From positions 1 to 64,000 of the forward strand of contig VWPU01002878.1 in the NCBI GenBank assembly GCA_013398955.1: a DNA stretch of 64,000 bases. Reading direction: 5' to 3'. This DNA comes from Callaeas wilsoni (taxonomy: Eukaryota > Chordata > Aves > Passeriformes > Callaeidae). Each line of letters opens with the position of its first letter. Within the stretch, counting starts at the first letter, position 1. Both the position numbers and the translations under genes were made by a program. A model generated the notes under the pieces. It searched no databases, had not been told where the DNA came from, and saw only the letters and a program-made list of their open reading frames with translations. This document shows, one piece after another, positions 26,900 through 40,619 of the stretch.

Positions 26900-27740
26900 G
26901 CTGTGTGTACCAGAGGAATGGAAGCTGCAAATGTCATACCACAATGACCTAGGAAAGAAGTAGAACTGAGTGCTTCAAGAAAGCAGAGTACCATAAAAAA
27001 TTTTAAACACATCAAGTTGAAAAAAAAATGGCCTTTTTTAGCTAGAAGTCATGCATCATAAAGCAGTTAGAATCCTTGGAGGGGCAGGGAGGGAGAGGAA
27101 TAAGTATATGGCTGGTGTAATGCACTTCGATTTATAAAAAGCATTTGACAAGACCTCCTGCCAAAGGCTTTTAAAGGAAATCGGCTGCTGTGGATTAAGA
27201 GGAGCCACCTCCTGTTGTATTAATAACTGGCCCGAAGATGAGAAAAAGGAAGGACTAAACAATCAATTTCCACAGAGGTCTTTCCAATGGGATCTTCAAG
27301 GATATGTGCCCTCAGCAAATTCATACGTATTCTGGACAAAGGAACAAAGTATTCTGACATTTAGCTAGGAACACAAAATCACACAATCCAAAGTTAATTG
27401 TGAGATGTTCAAGAAGAATTTCAAAATAGATAGATATTGGACAATAAATAGCTGCTGAGATTCAGTATCTTCTAATTTTAATGTAATGCCTACTGCAGGA
27501 GGAGGATGAAAACAGTTCTGATTGTATGTCTGCTTCAACAGAATCCTAGTTAGTTGTGAACCTTTGGCAGAAATGTTGTTGTTTTGTGGGCAATTCTTCA
27601 AGGTATAAACTTTGAAGGCAGAAGTGTTTAGGAAAGGAATAGTAAGTAGAACAGAAAAGATCATTATTGTTCCTTGGTGTACTGTATGCTGTATCCATCT
27701 GTGGTTCCTGTCCATGAATAAAACTAGTAATGGTATCTGG
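26900..27740 (+). pseudogene. Decayed LINE reverse-transcriptase fragment (CR1/L3-like)
   Basis: Conceptual + strand translation gives a series of blocks in the order expected for a CR1/L3-type LINE polymerase. VPEEWKL at 26907 resembles the VPEDW motif upstream of RT motif A. At 27123 a block containing KAFDKTSCQRLLKEI resembles the motif A region (SKAFD) and its following helix, with a TAA stop just before KAFD. Around 27645 the block SRTEKIIIVPW resembles the conserved segment after the palm domain. Frameshifts and stops separate the blocks, so nothing is translatable. It is more diverged than the CR1 fragments elsewhere in the window, implying an older insertion. The family assignment is by eye, and the limits are approximate. 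Confidence 0.6.
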
Positions 27741-30700
27741 GATAATCACCATGGCCTGGCTTCTATTTGAGAGAAGGTTAAGCAGGATTGAGCAGTGAGA
27801 GGAAAGTTGTGGGTTAAACTTAAGCATGAGGTTCTTCTGGAAAAGGGACCCAAAAGATGTGCCTCTGTGCTTTTTTCTCCCCCTCCTTTCTCTAGCAAGT
27901 CCCACCACTTTTTTGCAAGATAATTTCCATTACATGGATTACTGTATGGTACTAAAAGATGCTTTGCAAAGGAGATTTTATAGAGAAGGTCACAGAAGAT
28001 CTTAGAGAAGAGTCATGATCAGTTTAAGAATTAATGCTAAATATAAAAAAATAAAGCACTGCAAATATAGCTGACTTTCTAAGGCTGTCATGTAGAGTGT
28101 CTGTAAATGATTGTGTCCTGTGTAAAACTTACGAAATTTGGGTTTCCATTAACTACATATAGGAATACAAATGTGGACTAACTTGGGCACGAGAACTTGG
28201 AAACCTGAAAAACAACATTCTTAATAGAGGTATTAATCACCTACAGCCCTGATTATCTACTTGAGGAGAAACTGTAGTGAAAATTCTTTAAAACAACAGC
28301 AGTTTTAATTTAGTCACCTTCCTCCAGGCTCTAAGTAACAACTCTGGTCTCCTCTTCAGAGACCTTGGTGAGTGTTTCTGGGTCAGGTTAATGGCTAAAG
28401 CAGTGCTGCTTTTGTGAAGAACACAAATTCAGTTATGAAAATATTCCTGTGTGTCACCCTGAATGACTCAAACGGACTTGCAGAATAGTTGCCTCCCTGT
28501 AAGCTGTGGTGGTTAATGACCACCTTCTGTAAATTGCCTTCACATATTATGGGTAGTAGAAGAAAAAAGCTGAGAATCCAATGTAAGCTGCCAGGACTAA
28601 TTTTCATTTTAAATTTGATGTAAAGGAGTGAAATTATTAACCCTTCCTTTCAGTTCCCCAAACTGCTAATAGAAATTTCTGAACAGTTTTTAGTGAATGC
28701 ATAAAGGGAGATAAAATGTGGGTCACTTTTAAATGGGGAGGTAAAAAAAGCTCCAAACTAAGTTTTACCTCATCAGACACAGTCTGGCTATAATATTATG
28801 CTGTTTTTTGCACATGGATTATTGGTGGTGGGGTTTTTTGTTGTTGTTAAAATTTATGCTGAGACACATACTACAAAGTTACAAAGGGAAATTGATACAA
28901 ATTGAGAATTTTTATTTACTGAGTTGTAAATTATATCACAAGAGAACAGCTTTTGAAAGATTGTGATTTTTGTCCTCAAATTGAAACCTGGGGAAAAAAA
29001 AATTGCAGCTGAGACTTCTGGTATGCTTGAATCTACTAGAACTGAGGATCACATGCAATTCTATGAAATCCTAGCTTTTCTCCATATAGAATAAATCATT
29101 CAGCATTAAAACCCGGATTTTTGATTTTGCATTTTTTTTAAATGTTAGTATAGTTTCCTGACCTAACATTGTTGAATTGGATGTCTGTTTAATGTTGTAA
29201 ACTTATTTTTTCACTTAAGTTTTTGCTGAACAGAGAGAATAGTCAAATTTTGTATATGGAGATGAGAATTGACTACCCTCTCCTCTTAATGACTGATGCA
29301 CTGGACTCTATATCTTAATAGTGAAAGTCACCTGAATATTAAGCAAGCTAAATATAGCTATCTCAAGTTAAAATTTTTATGAACTCTTGTGAAGATAATT
29401 CTGCTTTTATATAAAGAAAGCAGCTTTTATAAAGCCTATCAGTTGTTTCCTGTTAGTAGTCATGGTTGGACTTTCAGAGCAGTTTGAGGAACAGTACTGC
29501 CACAGCACTGCTCTTAAGCCTTTGAACGTACAGAGTTTCTTCAGGGCTTTCTGTAGAGAGGAATTTTTAAACTCCAGTTTAAAACAGTGTAATCCATACC
29601 AGATCTAGATTTTTTGGATAAAAATGAACTTTTGCAATCTTAGTCCTGGTTGGGTTTATTGCAGAAGAGATTTATAAATGTTTCTGGGTGTAGGTTCAAA
29701 TATTCATTGTTATTCTGCAGTTCCAACTTCAAAAATTATTTTTATAGGAAGATTTTGTTAGTTTGTGCAAGGATTTGTGTGGGAATAAGCTATGACAAGA
29801 TTAGGTCTGCAGAGGGAACAAACAGGTTCTCCTTTAGGAACTATGACTGTTGAAAATAATTTCTCTAAAGGTAAAAATGTTTGACTTCATTTGCAATTTG
29901 TGTGCACATGCCAGTCTTGTCTCTAGGCAAAATGCTTCATTTAATCAACCCCGGTAATTCCTCATTTGTTGGAAATGCCCAAATCTGTTTAAATACTTAG
30001 AATTAATATTGTTTTGTTTGCTAAATCTGACAGTATACTGAAACATGACCACTAAATTGCTTCTGTTCATTTTGTCTATCTTTTTTGTGGTTTACCATTT
30101 ACATAGTAAGCTACTTAAGCTCTTTTTCTACTTAAGTATTGTTAAACCAGCTAATGCTGTGTAATGTGGGTCACTGGCTAAAATGATGTATGCTACTCAA
30201 TTATCTGAACAGAAGGAATGATACGAAGAGGGGAAGATTGATATACTTTCTGAAAAGTAGGGGTTTGCCAGTTTTTGCTTTCTTAATGCATGGGATTTTT
30301 TTCCTTAAGACATTGCATGCATTGAACAGTTGAGATTTAAACTTAAAATATCTTCCTGAAAGAACAAGGTCAGACTTCTCTTTTTTCTGTTTATAACTAA
30401 GAATAAGTCTTGGTGATTCTGTCATATTTAGGTGGCTCTATTATGGGAGGAAGGAGGTTTGCATGATGTTTTGCTCATTGCAGTGCAGCAGAAATGGTCT
30501 GGAGAACTGTGTAGTTCAGAGAAGGATTAGTGTTTCCCAGTTAGAGAATATCCTCTCAAAGCTGAAATCACTATTCTCTAATGTGTGGAAAGAGCACGGT
30601 TTCAGATTATTCGGGGAACTTCTAGGGCCTGTTTTTAAAACTAAGATGCAGAAACATCTGTACAAGTGGATTGGGGTATTTGTATGAGTGCTTATGAAAG

Positions 30701-32048
30701 AAAAAGCTCTTCAGTTGTGGCAGAAATAATGTTGCATGTTTATTTCCACAAAACAGAAAATGCCCAGGGAAAATGACAGATAATCTTAGAGATGCTTATG
30801 GAGTATGAAATAAATACCTTATCTGTGTATTGTTTGAGTGTCAATGCCGCTTAGCAATTTGCTAGTAGAGCACGTCTTTCTTAAATGGATTTCTGTCAGG
30901 AATAGAATAGGTTCTCTATTTGTGTTGTGTGTAGCTCCCTTTTTAATGTGGAATCATATTTACCAGGAGCTTCATTGTAGTGACATCTAAGTGTGTCAGA
31001 TTTATTTCAGAAGAAACATGGTTTTTCAGAGGACTTCTGCCTATGTGCTCTTTTCATTTTCATGACTCCTCTTTTCCTTTAGTAACTTTTTTTCCTCTTC
31101 ATTCCAGCCTCTCTTCCTTCTTGTATTTAGTTATATGGTGCTGTCTTGCAGATAGTACTGTTGCCTGGAAGAGCTCACAAGTTGCATGGAAAATGAGAAT
31201 ATACTGATCTTCTTACGCTCAGGGCACACTTCACCTCTTGAGATTATTCTCTCTCAACATTAATTCTTTTGTCTCATTCTACATATGATATATTTTTGTT
31301 CCTGTGCTATGCTAACCTATTTTCTTTGCTGAGAATGTATTTTGTTGAAGCTGGATTTGAATGTCACATCTATTTCTTCTTGTTTCAGAAGAGTGAAATT
31401 CTTTCCTCTGATGTCTATCTCTGGTGAACAGTCATGTCTGAAGAGTGCTTTACAGTGCTAATAAAATTAGGCAGGATTTTGTAAACTTTGTCTCAGCTGA
31501 GTACTAAATAAGCTTCTGTAGAAATGTATTAAGATAATTTTTATATTTATTGCCATGTGCTTGGAGTAAATTCTGTGTGTTTTTGCTGTCTTCCCAGCTG
31601 CCTTTGTCATACGTGTTATACTTTGTCATACTATGCCAGGAATCTGGGTGCCTTACATACAAATGTTTGTTTCCCGTTAAGATAGAGGTTAAAGCCTCGT
31701 TTACACTTCAAGCCAGATTCTGACACAGCTGCTTTAGAGACGGTGTGCAGTCAGCCTCATGTTAGGTAGTCCTTTGTTGTAAACTCACATTTCTTAATCT
31801 CCTGTCCCTTTTGTCCCCTCATTTCCTATGACCCAAGAGTTGTCTGCCTTTCAGCATTGAACACAGTTCAGCTTTGGCAGTATGGGACCCATTAAACTCG
31901 GGGAGCCAGCAAGGATGCCTGGCTGTGATTCTGTTGGCAGTTACCAAGTATGGTACTAAAGTTTAGGGATCACTAAAACTTCAGGTCTTGCTGCCTGCAG
32001 CCACTAGATAGCTGGTGTTTGGTCTGTGAGTCAATGTTAGAAGCCATG
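27741..32048. other. Intron 1 sequence without recognised genes
   Basis: AT-rich sequence with no recognisable exon, RNA gene or mobile element. The first ~130 bases may be the trailing 3' part of the decayed LINE. A 10-bp direct repeat (CTTTGTCATA at 31602-31611 and 31621-31630) is the only small structure noted. Confidence 0.55.
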
Positions 32049-32162
32049 AAATGACTCGATGTGGCACTTAGTGCCCTGGTCTGGTTGACAAGATGGTGCT
32101 CAAAGGTGTTGGACTGTGATCTTGGAGGTCCTTTCCGACCTTAAGGATTCTATGATTCTGTG
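32049..32162 (+). mobile_element. CR1 LINE 3'-end fragment with terminal octamers
   Basis: The 3' end carries two octamer units, ATTCTATG (32147-32154) and ATTCTGTG (32155-32162), which are diagnostic of avian and reptilian CR1. Upstream it has the typical GGCACTTAGTGCC block, a TGGACT-TGATCTTGGAGGTC block and TTTCCGACCTTAA. The copy is about 115 bp and 5'-truncated. It lies in the same orientation as ATP11A and is one of the better preserved elements here. Confidence 0.85.
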
Positions 32163-34742
32163 ACTGTAAGCCAGCTATAAATATTTCTAGCACACTGGTT
32201 ATATCTCTTGCTTACAGTTCGGCCGTTATTGTAGTGGAGACTTTTGTGGGAAGTTGAATGTGTTAATATTGATATGACAACCTCCCAAAATACTATTTAT
32301 GTGTCTTTCCAAGGCTGAAGTAGATAGTTTTCCATTAGCCATAGCTTAGAAGGTTTAGACAGCTGTGCCATTTTTTTGCTTCACCAGAATAACCTGTTAT
32401 ACTTAAAATTCAGTGACTACAGCACATACAAAGTGCCTCCAAGAAGTACCATCACCTTCTGAGACAGAAGATGCCTCTGTGGAATGGCTCTCAGCTTCTT
32501 ACTCCTTATCTGTATCTTTGGGCAGCAGCTGTGTAGTCAGAAGCAAGATCACTTTGTGCTGGCAATATGACATAATGTCGACTTGATCATACTGAAGTGA
32601 GAACAGAAGTTGCTTCACTTACCTGTGTTGCAGGCTATGAATGCTCTTAACAAGGAATTAGGAGGGAAGAACAGGTTGCCTTACAGACAGCGATGACGGT
32701 TTGCATGTTGCTTCTAGTTCGTCACCTTTTTAGCCCTAAATATGTTTTGTAGAAATCTTATTGCAAAACTAAGGTAATTACAGCATAAGTGTAATTACAG
32801 GAAGATGTTTATAAGACTTCTGACATCATACGTCATCCCTATATAATACTATGAGGATACTCCCAGTTTCATGGGCAGGATTCCACTGGTACCTTATGGA
32901 CAGGTTTTTGTTTAAGCAAAGACAAGCCATGCCACTTGGGCTTGTTTTTTAACTCTGGGCTTTGTTGTTCAGTTGAATACTGCCGCTTACCCAGGAACTT
33001 AAAAATAATTTCTCTAAAAAGGTTAAATTTAGCTGTGGTGGCTCTTATCCTCAGTGGTAAGCAGTGACATTTTCCTGACTGTAGTTTTTGTACTGCAGCT
33101 TGAAAGCTTGAACATTTTAGGATTCTACTATTCTCTTAATGTATTTTGCTGTTTTTCTTGTTTCCAAAGCTGTTCCATAGCAATTAGAAAACGCTGTCCT
33201 ATTGCTTAGTGTTGAGGTTTTGATAATGTGGGTGTACTGATCGTCAGCTTTGAGGCTACAGGCTGCTAGGCTTAGATAATTGAAATAAGCAAAGTCTGAG
33301 CTTCTTCCATTTATTTGACAAGTGCATTAGTTTTCAATTCTGACGTATTGCCAGTTCTGTTGACTGCACAATACGTATATCCAATAAATACAGATGTATA
33401 GGTGTAGTCATCTGTCCTGTCATGTTTGTCAGCAGAAAGTCTTCTGGGGTGAAGAACATTTTAAGTATAGACTAGATAAGCAATTTGAGATGTTAAGGTT
33501 GGTAGAAACTTTCTTGTAAGACAGATGACAGGTGATGTTTTCCTAATATTTCTGTTCTGAAATACTCTATAGACTTACTTAATAAAATTAAGTCTCATAT
33601 TACTTCAATTAAGTGTGTTTCTGTATTGAAAAATATTTTAGGACTTAACATTTTTCAGTGGAATGTTAACACATTTAACAGTGGAAGAAATATGCACTAT
33701 ATGGTGGTGACTTAAAATTCTCAGTGAGAGAGCATGTTTTTGTGAGCAAATGATGAGTAGTACCTTCCCTCTCCCAGATGCCTTTTGGTTTTTATTCTTT
33801 CATATAAAGTTCCATATTCCGGGCAGCCAGCATTTGTGTCATCAGTTTACCGAGTTTGAGAGTTGTTAGAACTTTTTCCACTCTGGGAAAGAGTATTTCT
33901 TATCCTTCTTCCAAAATAAAAACCTCTACAAACAACCAAAATTTCACTATTTTGTTTGGAACCTTCATTTTCAGTCAAACTTTACAGAAAATTTGTGCAT
34001 ATCTGTTCATAAACCAAACGTTTTAGTACTGATTCCTCTTTATTAATTTGTATTTTAGAGGAAAACACATTGTTCACACTTAAATGTCATGGATTTCTAG
34101 CTTTTCCTAGATGGAGAAGGGTTAGTTCTCATCACAAAGGCTCTCTGATTGATATAGACCTGCTGTGTGCCTGGTTTGATTTAGGTTAATTTTTTTTGAA
34201 TAAGGAAGGCCAGAATAGTACTACTTTTTTAGATGCCACCCATACCCTGTAAAATGTTACCAGTACAGTACTTTCTCTGCAGGCCCATCCTCTGGCTCTC
34301 TCCCAGCTGATGAACTGCCAGTTTATAGCCACAGCTTTTGCTTTTAGTCCTTAGAAGTGCTTGAGCTTACACTCTGTATGATTAAATTTTACTGCTTTTT
34401 TACTACAGTTCTCAAGGTGTTCTAGTACAATATCCCAGTCTTCTTTTGGTGTCCAGCTTTGTGTCGTCATCAAAATTTACTGTTATTTTGTAAAACCTTC
34501 TTGTGGTTATTTCAGTACAGTGGAGTGGATGATCCTCACTTTGCCCAGGCTTTGTCCTGTTTAGTCCCCAGCTGCAGGTGTGCTTTGTTTTACTGGCCAG
34601 TCTGCACGCTTGCTGTGCTGAGTGCTGTTCAGACACATTGCAGCTTCCATGCTTTCATTATCTGGCACTTCTCTACAAAAAAGATGATTTGTTGTTCTAC
34701 TCTGAATTTTATTTGGTTCCCTGTAGTACAGTGCAGGGCAGT
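32163..34742. other. Intron 1 sequence without recognised genes
   Basis: AT-rich unique-looking sequence between two CR1 fragments. I see no exon-like frame, RNA gene or repeat of note. Confidence 0.6.
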
Positions 34743-34815
34743 GGAATCACAAAATGGTTTAGATTGAAAATGACATCTAAGACTGTCAAGTCCGACATTA
34801 ACCCAGCACTGCATA
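34743..34815 (-). mobile_element. CR1 LINE 3'-end fragment, antisense
   Basis: The + strand reads GGAATCACAAAATGGTTTAG and then blocks like the complement of the CR1 3' end (a GACATCTAAGAC-like block, GTCAAGTCCGACATTAACCC and AGCACTGC). The terminal octamer is reduced to GAATCAC. It is short, 5'-truncated and opposite in orientation to ATP11A. Confidence 0.65.
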
Positions 34816-37800
34816 ATACTGTATATATGTATTTGTTTTGTTCTGGTTCAAAGGAAAAGATAAAAGACTTGAGAATCTCTCTTTGTGGAACATAAACACC
34901 ACCCTCCCTATACACACACATTCCCCTACACACCAGCCTATGGAATGCTCTTAATCTTTTTTGAGGGACTGTTACAGAAATAACACGTCAAGCTGCAGTG
35001 CAGTGTGTGGTCCTACTGCTGGGTTGATCTTGGACCTAGCTCATGGTTCTGTTACTCTTTAATAAAGAATAGCCTAAAAGCTACTTTTGCGTTGACTCAC
35101 GCTGTTCTCAAGTGGGAAAGTTCTCAAGGTAAGGTGTGTTTATGGTGAGGTTTTTTTGTTCTTCTGTTGAATTGCATGTCAGTAAAGAACAGGATGAGCC
35201 GGCTTAGTTTCGAGAGCACAGTGTGAGACTCGATTTTTCAATGGAAGTCTTTTGTCAGTATGAATGCGGAAAAATGCTTTCCCAGGAGGAAGACAATAGA
35301 AGGCAACTTTTCATAGCTGAAATGGGTAATATAAACAGTGGAACAGCAGAGAAAGATCTTACTAAAATGTTGATACATTTTAGGGAAAAAGAGTTGTCAT
35401 GTATGGCAGCCTTGAGAGAACAAAACCTGGAGATGGAACTACAGGAAGTGTTTAAAGGTCTTGAAAAGACCTTTGTCTTACAAAAGAAACTTTGTTAGGT
35501 TATGGTGTTTGCTTTATTTCCCCTTCCATGTATTCAGGTTGTGGCAATTTAAACTATATTAAAGACAGAGCAAGAGACATATTGCATGAGAGGATGCTGC
35601 TTGTTGTATTATGTCTGGGTGACTTAACAGCTTATGCTACGACTTACCTTTCCTTCATGGAACAGGAACAGTTTTAATTAATAAAAGCATTTTCTTCTAG
35701 AACAATCCTGAATCATTCCCACTGTAGTTGTTTAGATCATGTTATTTTGAATACAGTTAAGAATGAAGCTGTATAGGAAACTCAAACCCTGATTTTTTTT
35801 TAACTTGATAGTGTGTAGCACTATATTTAATATGAGAATCTGATTCAAGTTTTTCTTTGTGATACCTAGAGTAGAATCTGAAGTATTTGCAATTTGCAGA
35901 TAAATAGATTGCTTTTTCTCTTTCTGCAGATGTTTTTTTAAGGCTTTAATATTAGTGGATATTAGCAGATATCTTGTTTGTTCCAGCAAGTAAGTCTTAT
36001 TTGCTCTAACAGTTGGTGCATTGTTAACTTCTAATCTCTTATTACCAGAACACAGAAACTGAAGTTTGTAATTCCAAGTACTTTGCTTTCCCAAGAAGAA
36101 AAAAGCTGTCATAGTCCCATAACAAAGTGTTTTTATTTTGTTTGTGTTAACACAGAGTGAAGGGGTAGAAACTTTTTTTCATTTTCTAAATGGAGCAATA
36201 TTTAGGAAGTACTCTATACACAATAAAATAGCACTGCATGTATCTTGAAATAGAGTCTTGTGCCTTTTGAACTAATAAGGCAAGCTACAGTGTCATGAGT
36301 GAAGGATGGTAGGGCATGAGATGGTAGAAAAGCTTCTCAGAGAAAGAACACTGCTTTTTCTATAGTATCATCACAAATATATGAAAGTCAGTTACTACAG
36401 TGTAAAAATGTTTGGTTGTCGGCTATATCTTCTTTACTGCTTCAGAGTTAGTAGTTTAACTATTGAGGGAGGGAGGAATTTATTAATCTATATAGCAGGA
36501 GAAATCTGAGATGCAGATTGCTTTACATCAGTATAGGTAGGATTAGTCACACTGAGAGAGTCTTACAGGATTTTTAAAGATTTTTTGCCTGTTCGTGCCA
36601 TGTTTAAATGAAGATTGTTACAGTTAGGAGTAACCAAGTGTTATGTAGAGAGAAGTAATGATGGGGGAAAGTTGATGTGGCAATTGTTTATTCTATGTAA
36701 ACAAATTGAGATGTGTAAGATTTCGGAAGGCCTTCAATACCTGATTTCAAGAGTGAGGTATTTTTGCTGATTGTTACGTGTTCTACATAAAAGGAAGGTT
36801 TTGGTGATGATAAAGTGATTGTCAAGTCACTGTTTATCCTAAAATTACTTGATTCTTATCTCTTTAGCTTATTAACTTAGATAAGATATGAAAAACATAT
36901 CAGTTACATGGCGTGTTTTATGCCTTTGGTGATGTGCAGTGGAAAGCTGTCTATGCAGATTTGATTTGTGGAAAGGGTGTTACATAGTTAAGTCATTCTG
37001 ATGACTTCTGGTCCAGTGAGGAATGAGAATGAATATTGTCATTGACTGGCTTTACAGTAATTTTCAGTGAAGAACAGTATCGGATTTAATTTTGTCCAGT
37101 AGTATACAGATTCCTAGTAGAAGTGATGCTGATAAGTGGAAGACAAATGTTTCTTCTGTTCCTGAGCCTTTTTGTGCTTTGGGCTTTTCTTTGCTGTTGC
37201 TCTTTTGCCAGGTTTATGGTAACAAGCCAAATGCAAGGACTTACGGAAGCATGACCTAATGTGCCCTTCCACCTGTGAATGGTAGGCCTTTATTCTCAAT
37301 GGGTCATGAAGAAGATTACCCACATTTTGTCAACTTCAAATATATTTGTTATGCCTAATGTGTTCAGAACGTTCAAAGCTTTATGTAGAAATAGACACAT
37401 TGAGCAGACAGGATTTACCTGGCAGCATAGTGCATAGTTTGACAAAATCCATTACCCTTTTGAATTCACAAGATTAGCAGTGTTTTTGTAGAAATCTCTG
37501 ACCAAACAATCTTTCTCCCTTTGCCTTTTTCTGATAGATTTCTGTTTATGCTTGAAAGTTGGATATTGAAGGTCTTCTGACCTTGGAAGTTGATCCACTT
37601 GAATTCTCTAGAGCCTGAGCTTGGGAACCTTTAGATCCTGCTCTGAGATTTACTTGCTCAGCATGCGTAGTTCTTTTCCTGTTTTGTTTTGACTTTTCAT
37701 TCCTCTTTAGTTGTCTGTTTGGTTTTATACTGAGGGAAACATTTGTAACAGGCTGAACTGAACAAGTGATTTTTTGTTTTAAATGCCAGAAGCTGGATAT

Positions 37801-40619
37801 GCAGTGTTAGTTCTTGGCTCTGTCTGGGAGTGAGAGAGACATAGGAAAGTTCGCTTTGGCAGATGTAAGTGATGATGAAATTGGTGAACTTTTTCCTAGG
37901 GTTAAAACGAGGTACTGTGTGTTTGCCACTCTCACAGTAATTACTAAAGCTGAGAATTGGTGTTTAAATGATCGTAGAAAACACTTATATCAATACACAA
38001 GGTAATTCTTTACAATTCTGAGCAAACTGAAATACCTTATAGTGCTTTTTTTTTTCTGTTCCATTTTTCTGAAAGGAAAAAGCAGCAACAGCTTGTGTGA
38101 AAGCACCTTTGTTATCGTATTTGGCCCACAAGACACAGTGCTGATGTGTAATCCTGGTATATTGGTATTGAATGTCCATCTAGGGATGTTTAATGAAAAA
38201 GCTGAACATTTTTAGAGAGCTGGAACAGGGCAAGTGTCTGGAGAGGGTGCAAGTTTTAAAATGTTGCAAAATAGACATCTGCTGATTGATTTTTCAGTTT
38301 TGGGCCTTGGAAAAGTAGTAATTGTCTCTTTAAAACAGCCTTGCATAACTTTGGTTTGATCTTATTGGCATCACAGGAAGTAATTGTTGTAATTAGAGCT
38401 GTGATCAGCTGTTTTATTGACATACAGGAGAATGGGGAAAAAAAGTAATAGATTTGATGTGTATTGATTTATTACTTGCTGTAACTTGAAGGAAAAGTAT
38501 GGGCCTTCTTATTTATTTATTAATTCCAAGGAATTGCCAAGGTGATTTCTTTTCTTAGCCTAGCCTTGTTCTATAACCTAGAGAATTTCTGAACTACAAT
38601 GATGGGACAATCCGATACATTACATCATTTGACTAAATTTAATGTGAGCTCCCTGGAGTGGAACTTCTTAAATCAATAGCATTAGAGCCACTCCTTTTTA
38701 AAGGAAATGGCATGAACCGATAATGACAAGCTAGCAATAAAAGAGGAATAGCTTTTTTGGAGGGATTTCAAAAGAATAAATATGTTCTTAGATCTTCTGG
38801 TGTGTGGTCGTGTCAGAGACACTGGAACTATTTAGCTAATGTTAAAGAGACCAAACCAGAAAGCTGGCCATATGTTGGCTCTGTATAAAATGGGAGACAC
38901 ACAAGATTTTTGCAATATGATCAAAGACGCTATCCATAGTTAGATGCATAGTATTTTAAAGTAACACACAATTCCAGACCACCTTCAAACCTTAATCTAG
39001 GGAGTTCATTAGCTTGTGGAAGTTTGAGTACCAGTACAAAAAGCAAAGGTAGTTGAAGAACAGTGTAAAGAAGTTTTCAAAGGCTATGAGTACAGGTTAA
39101 AGGTATTGTTTTAAAATCGCAAACCAAATTGTACAGTCGCCAGTTGACTTAACTGTGATTGTCCTTGAAGGAAACGACTTTACAAGTGTAGTAGTTGCTG
39201 ATTTTCCCCCAGTTTTACCAGAGGATATAAAAGGTGGTTAAATCTGCAACATCTAGTATTGGCATCTAGTCTTTTTCAGGTGCTGAGAGAGGGCTGCATT
39301 GTTTCCTGTTCTCTTTTACAGTACTGATAGATTAACTAATTCAGTGGTGTGAACTGATCCACAGCATTAAAAAAGCTTAGAACTGAAAACACTAATAGAT
39401 TAGGAGGTTAACAAGGTAGCAGTAAAGGACTAGATTGTGTTTTGTTTATCCTGTGTAACTCTGTATAAACACAGTTTTAACAGAAGGTATAATTTAGAGC
39501 AAATATGGTTCCAGAGATAAAGTCATATCAGGAATTAGATATGGGAAAATACCTGTCTTCAGAAGATCAGAACAGCAAAGGAGAAGACACTTCCATGTCT
39601 TTCAGCACCAAGAGGTTGTTGTGACAATCATTTTACAAGACTGCATCCCCAGTGCAAATCAGTATTTTTGTACAGGTTGTCTCACTGGGATTTTTTTGTG
39701 CTTCATTAGATGGGACCTTCTCGGGTAGATGACTTTCCTATCTCCATGCCTATAAATAAAGTTTGGAATTCATTATCTCTCCAGTGCCTTTTTTTTTTTT
39801 TTTAGAAATTCTTTGTTTACTTTCACAGCATCTTATGGAGATGTGGCGAAGAAGGTCTCTTAGCTGATACTAATCTTAATCTTACAAGGTATGGAATAAG
39901 CAGCTTGGTTTGTTTTGCTCAACCCTTTTGGTGGCGGTGGCAGCACCATGTGGCCATTAGCTACAGAAAGGCCACTAAGGTGGCTCTACTGTCACAAGGG
40001 GGAATTTTAACATGTGCCAGCAGTTTTGTACTGAAGATTGAATTTTTCCATGTCTTTTTTTTCCCCCCTGAGAGAGACCTTATGAAATGAATGTGCCTGT
40101 ACAGTGGCATCTGTCACATGTTTGAGGCAGTGGTGACTAAGTTGCTCGTGTGCTTGGGGCTGCCAAACAAGGATTAGTTCTGCTGTAGGTGGAGTCAAGG
40201 CCAGGGTTTCAGCAGACTCTCAAGTCACAGCATTCTGACACAGTACAGCAGTGGCCACTGTGGTGGCCTTTGGGACTGGGAACTTCAGTGATGTTACATT
40301 TTGTTTGTTAGGCCAGATTTTAGGAGCATGTGCTCTGCTAAACAAGGTGGCAACCATGTGGATATGGCAGAGATGCAACTTGCTGGTTTTGGTAGACTGT
40401 CAAAATAAGTTGTTTGGAAAAATATGTTTAACATAAGGAACTTGAGTATTATATGAATCAAATTACTTCAACCAGATGCGTACACTTTAAAATCTCTTCT
40501 GTCAGTGGAACCCGAATGCTTAGGAAGAGAGTGTGTGGATGGTCCCTTGTGAGGTTAGAGCTGGAATTGTTGGTCTGCTCGTTTCTCGGCTCTGCAGCCA
40601 TTTGAGAGCAAACCATATC
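34816..40619. other. Intron 1 sequence without confirmed genes
   Basis: AT-rich sequence with a T15 run at 39789-39803. It includes a protein-like open frame at 35241-35498 (described as a finding, not accepted as a gene) and otherwise scattered short chance ORFs. No RNA gene or mobile element was recognised. Confidence 0.55.
39789..39803. repeat. Poly(T) run, T15
   Basis: Fifteen consecutive T residues. On the complementary strand this is an A15 tract, possibly a retroposon tail, but no recognisable element adjoins it. Confidence 0.8.

Noticed and set aside
27365..27908. Two minus-strand frames of 116-120 codons
   Set aside because: They overlap the decayed LINE, whose recognisable coding blocks lie on the + strand; these are shadows.
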